Below are positions 6,427 to 8,097 of a DNA stretch of 8,097 nt, in pieces. The position numbers and the translations under genes are program-made. Source of the DNA: Lachnospiraceae bacterium (lineage in GTDB: Bacteria > Bacillota > Clostridia > Lachnospirales > Lachnospiraceae); NCBI GenBank assembly GCA_009774585.1, contig VSOA01000170.1, positions 1-8,097 on the forward strand. Reading direction: 5' to 3'. The notes under the pieces were generated by a model that did not search any database, was not told where the DNA came from, and worked only from the letters and a program-made list of their open reading frames with translations. Positions within the stretch are counted from its first letter, which is position 1; each line of letters opens with the position of its first letter.

Positions 6427-6478
6427 AATCCCCTATCGAAATAATGCATATTTGTTTCATTATACACGATAGGGGATT
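6427..6478 (-). promoter_or_regulatory. Nested inverted repeat over the sigma gene leader: attenuator, terminator or operator
   Basis: On the minus strand AATCCCCTATCG (6478-6467) and CGATAGGGGATT (6438-6427) are perfect 12-base complements separated by 28 bases. Inside them, ATAATG (6463-6458) and CATTAT (6446-6441) form a second perfect 6-base pairing around an 11-base loop, with only three and two unpaired bases between the two stems. The downstream arm contains AGGGGA, the sigma ribosome binding site, and is followed by a T-run. In RNA that enters from upstream, this hairpin would hide the ribosome binding site or act as a terminator. As DNA, the outer arms flank a -10 box and could bind a dimeric regulator. 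Confidence 0.65.
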
Positions 6479-6487
6479 CTCTGACTA
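6459..6487 (-). promoter_or_regulatory. Candidate promoter of the sigma/anti-sigma operon
   Basis: The minus strand has a perfect -10 box TATAAT (6464-6459) and a partial -35 box TAGTCA (6487-6482, four of six matches) with a 17-base spacer. Transcription would start near 6452 and leave a leader of about 30 bases carrying the AGGGGA site. The -10 lies inside the inverted repeat, so its match could partly come from the palindrome. An ECF-like TGAAAC motif is also present at 6460-6455. Confidence 0.4.
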
Positions 6488-6504
6488 GTACGCTCTCTTG
6501 TACT
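6487..6504. repeat. Small inverted repeat between the lipoprotein gene and the large hairpin
   Basis: AGTAC (6487-6491) and GTACT (6500-6504) are perfect complements around an 8-base loop. The stem is short and has no T-run, so on its own it is not a convincing terminator. It lies between the lipoprotein stop (6529) and the larger hairpin and may be part of the same leader structure. Confidence 0.35.
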
Positions 6505-6528
6505 GCTGTATATTATAATCTTGTCCGA

Positions 6529-7851
6529 TTAATACTCCGGCTCTTCCGAATTCTCAATTTCCATAGTACATACACTGCCGTCCTTGACAATAATTGTATA
6601 TCTGTCCAATACACTGCCGTCCGGATCAGACACCTCATAGTAAGTATATCCGCTATCGGAAGCATCTACCTCACAGTTGAAGTCAGCCGTTGCTTTCTTC
6701 ACTGCATCCTCAGAATCGCCTACTTTAATATCACCGGGGAACATAAGGTCAAACTTCGGGCCGTTTACACTTGATTCCATAGATACAACAAAGCAGTTTT
6801 CCACGATTGTAGCATAGTCTGCATAATTCTTTACCATGGTATGCAATGTCTGATTATTGTATCGAAGATCTACCCATCCGTTGCCTCCTGCTCCTATTTC
6901 ACTGTCGGATTTCGCCGTATCAATCGTAAATCCGTTCTCCAGCAAAACAGATACCGGACAAGGAAGTGAATATACGACCCCTTCCAGTTGCGCCGTATAT
7001 GCATAGAAATCATCTCCCAAAGACTTGGGCGCTTTATATGCCTCTACAATCTCCGGAACCGTCTCGTCTATGGAATTATCAGCGCCTTCCAACTCTACGA
7101 GGTTTTCCATTTCAACCTGCAGCAACACGCCCTCTTCTTTATATACATAAAAAACAACTTCCCGATAATAATCCAGTTCATACGACATCATATAATACAA
7201 ATCGCTGTCATAATCTCTGCTTGGCTCTCCATATGCCTCCTTAATATCATCTGCATCAGAGACACCATACTGGATTCCCCCGGGCAGCAAAATCTCCCAG
7301 TCACAATCCTCTAAATAGAATTTATCAAGGTCAATGCCCGCTACCATGCTCTCGGAGAAAGGAACGCTGTTCATAGACAAATTCGCAAGTTCCGTATAGA
7401 CTTCAAACCCGTCTTTCGTCCAAGTTTCAGCAACCGTATACTGATTGGAAGACAACACCTGTGTATTGTCTCCGTCATACTCCCATCCAAGCGCCTCAAA
7501 ATCTGAATACCACATCGGGAACTGGTATACCGTACCGTCAATCGATATCTGGAAATCATACAGATCATCTGATAAATCGCTCGGCATTGACGTTGTCTTC
7601 TTAATTTCCTTCTCGTCGTCTTCCGGTTCCTCTTTCACTTCTTCGGGTTCTTCTTCATCCGGCTCTTCTTTTACTTCCTCTTCAGGCGCTTCTTCCTCCG
7701 GTTCCTCCTCACTAAATTCACTCTCTAATTCTTCCCTTGCCTCATCTGCTCTGGATAATGTCTCCGCATCTTCCGCTCCCGAAGCTCCGCAAGCTGCCAT
7801 AGATAATGAACAGCTGATTGCCAGTAATACTGCCAGTGTTTTCTTTTTCAT
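6529..7851 (-). CDS. Exported lipoprotein with acidic linker and a duplicated domain
   Basis: GGAGG lies five bases before ATG 7851, so I start there (440 residues) and not 19 codons upstream, where no binding site is seen. Residues 1-21 form a lipoprotein signal peptide: KKK, a hydrophobic core, then SLSMAAC with Cys21 as the lipidated residue. Residues about 27-85 are an extreme Glu/Pro-rich acidic linker containing EEVKEEP twice, 12 residues apart. Two copies of one domain follow. Copy 1 (about 93-254) opens LSDDLYDFQISIDGTVYQFP and copy 2 (about 278-440) opens LGDDFYAYTAQLEGVVYSLP. The later motifs LLPGGIQYGVSDAD and MFPGDIKVGDSEDA also match. I do not recognise the family. The protein should sit on the outer face of the membrane. 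It precedes the sigma operon by about 107 bases in the same direction, so it may be co-regulated, but a direct link is not shown. Confidence 0.82.
   Translation of the reverse strand: MKKKTLAVLLAISCSLSMAACGASGAEDAETLSRADEAREELESEFSEEEPEEEAPEEEVKEEPDEEEPEEVKEEPEDDEKEIKKTTSMPSDLSDDLYDFQISIDGTVYQFPMWYSDFEALGWEYDGDNTQVLSSNQYTVAETWTKDGFEVYTELANLSMNSVPFSESMVAGIDLDKFYLEDCDWEILLPGGIQYGVSDADDIKEAYGEPSRDYDSDLYYMMSYELDYYREVVFYVYKEEGVLLQVEMENLVELEGADNSIDETVPEIVEAYKAPKSLGDDFYAYTAQLEGVVYSLPCPVSVLLENGFTIDTAKSDSEIGAGGNGWVDLRYNNQTLHTMVKNYADYATIVENCFVVSMESSVNGPKFDLMFPGDIKVGDSEDAVKKATADFNCEVDASDSGYTYYEVSDPDGSVLDRYTIIVKDGSVCTMEIENSEEPEY
7609..7680 (-). repeat. Two tandem 36-bp units coding the acidic linker
   Basis: Within the lipoprotein gene, codons 58-69 and 70-81 are related 12-codon units. 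Both begin EEVKEEP and continue with acidic residues. The first encodes EEVKEEPDEEEP and the second EEVKEEPEDDEK. The DNA copies differ mainly at third positions. This is an in-frame low-complexity expansion that lengthens the spacer between the lipid anchor and the folded domains. Confidence 0.7.
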
Positions 7852-7886
7852 TGAATCCTCCCATTCTAAACTTTTGATATTTTGCC

Positions 7887-7906
7887 GAGTTTGCAAAGCA
7901 AAACTC
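7887..7906 (-). other. Hairpin in the lipoprotein leader
   Basis: The minus strand reads GAGTTTTGCTTTGCAAACTC. GAGTTT-GC pairs with GCAAACTC through eight base pairs with one bulged T and a three-base loop. It lies about 25 bases upstream of the ribosome binding site, so it would be in the mRNA leader if transcription starts further upstream. There is no T-run, so it is not a typical terminator. Confidence 0.4.
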
Positions 7907-7931
7907 ATAATTGAGCAATACTCGTAGTTGA
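7898..7931. repeat. Tandem 17-bp imperfect direct repeat
   Basis: On the minus strand two adjacent units fit TCAAYTAYGAGTWTTGC: TCAACTACGAGTATTGC (7931-7915) and TCAATTATGAGTTTTGC (7914-7898). They match at 14 of 17 positions with no gap between them. Each contains CTC...GAG half-palindromes. This could be a pair of binding sites for a regulator or a fragment of a dispersed intergenic repeat. Confidence 0.5.
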
Positions 7932-8001
7932 GTAGCGTTCAATATATTTATTGACCCCTTTGTTATGAATACCGTTAAGGAAACAAAAAGGTTGCAAAAT
8001 T

Positions 8002-8097
8002 TTATGATTTATTTTTTTCAACCATTTTGTCATATTGCCAATACATCTTCTGTACTTCATTTTCCAGAATATAATAATGTCGTATGTATGGTATTAA
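8002..8097 (-). CDS. C-terminal end of an unrecognised protein (partial)
   Basis: A minus-strand frame enters from the window edge and runs 31 codons to TAA (8004-8002). Its translation looks like a real charged, helical C-terminus, ending YILENEVQKMYWQYDKMVEK and then NKS. I cannot assign a family from so short a tail. The frame is open to the edge, so the rest of the gene lies outside. Its stop is about 150 bases before the lipoprotein start, with the same orientation. Confidence 0.45.
   Translation of the reverse strand, partial: LIPYIRHYYILENEVQKMYWQYDKMVEKNKS

Larger units (their letters stand above)
7852..8001. other. Leader and intergenic region of the lipoprotein gene
   Basis: About 150 bases without a supportable gene lie between the stop of the upstream partial gene and the lipoprotein start. 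It holds the GGAGG binding site (about 7857-7861), a small hairpin (7887-7906) and a tandem 17-bp repeat (7898-7931). I found no promoter with two good boxes. A frame from 7942 that reads through this leader lacks a ribosome binding site and overlaps the lipoprotein out of frame. Confidence 0.5.

Noticed and set aside
6422..6460. Longer sigma factor start at ATG 6460
   Set aside because: It has no Shine-Dalgarno sequence, adds 13 residues not typical of the family, and overlaps the -10 box. ATG 6421 has AGGGGA at seven bases.
7445..7927. Plus-strand Ser/Gly-rich frame of 160 codons
   Set aside because: The Ser/Gly run is simply the antisense of the Glu-rich linker codons in the lipoprotein gene.
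7742..7942. Minus-strand 66-codon frame overlapping the start of the lipoprotein
   Set aside because: It has no binding site, overlaps the lipoprotein signal peptide in another frame, and its first half is translation of the intergenic repeat.
1..8097. tRNA, rRNA, CRISPR array, riboswitch or complete insertion sequence
   Set aside because: I saw no cloverleaf with a TTCGANNC-type arm, no regularly spaced repeats, no recognised aptamer core and no transposase on either strand.

Overview
The window looks like chromosome of a low-GC Gram-positive bacterium, most likely a gut Clostridia/Lachnospiraceae-type Firmicute. This is inferred from strong AGGAGG-type ribosome binding sites, AT-rich intergenic DNA, a lipoprotein signal peptide, a DUF4179-like protein, and the style of the sigma/anti-sigma pair and the transglutaminase-like protein. 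I cannot name the species. Every gene I can support lies on the minus strand, so transcription runs from high to low coordinates. The large plus-strand open frames are antisense shadows.

Layout in the direction of transcription: (1) 8097-8002, the last 31 codons of an unrecognised gene. (2) 7851-6529, an exported lipoprotein with an acidic linker and two copies of one domain. (3) 6478-6427, a nested inverted repeat over the promoter and Shine-Dalgarno region of the next gene. (4) 6421-5927, an intact ECF-type sigma factor. (5) 5896-5126, a single-pass membrane protein that is probably its anti-sigma factor. (6) 5073-2434, a large membrane-anchored extracellular protein with an FnIII-like segment and a transglutaminase-like Cys-His-Asp domain. 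(7) 2324-2115, the wreck of a second sigma factor: its two ends are joined by an internal deletion and an amber codon interrupts it. (8) 2090-813, a DUF4179-type membrane protein, probably the partner of sigma number two, whose N-terminus is cut off by an in-frame TAA. (9) A likely terminator at 784-753. (10) 563-1, the GC-rich N-terminal 187 codons of an Rhs/DUF6531-type protein that runs out of the window.

Genes 4-6 form one probable operon: a regulatory sigma/anti-sigma pair driving a surface-exposed transglutaminase-like protein, perhaps for cell-envelope sensing or remodelling. Next to it is a paralogous sigma/anti-sigma module in visible decay. The lipoprotein upstream may be a further envelope component. 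The points most worth a second look are the hairpin that pairs with the sigma Shine-Dalgarno sequence, the in-frame stop codons (TAG and TAA) with coding-like sequence beyond them, the sigma deletion, and the linkage of a sigma/anti-sigma pair to an exported transglutaminase-like protein. I see no tRNA, rRNA, CRISPR array or complete insertion sequence.
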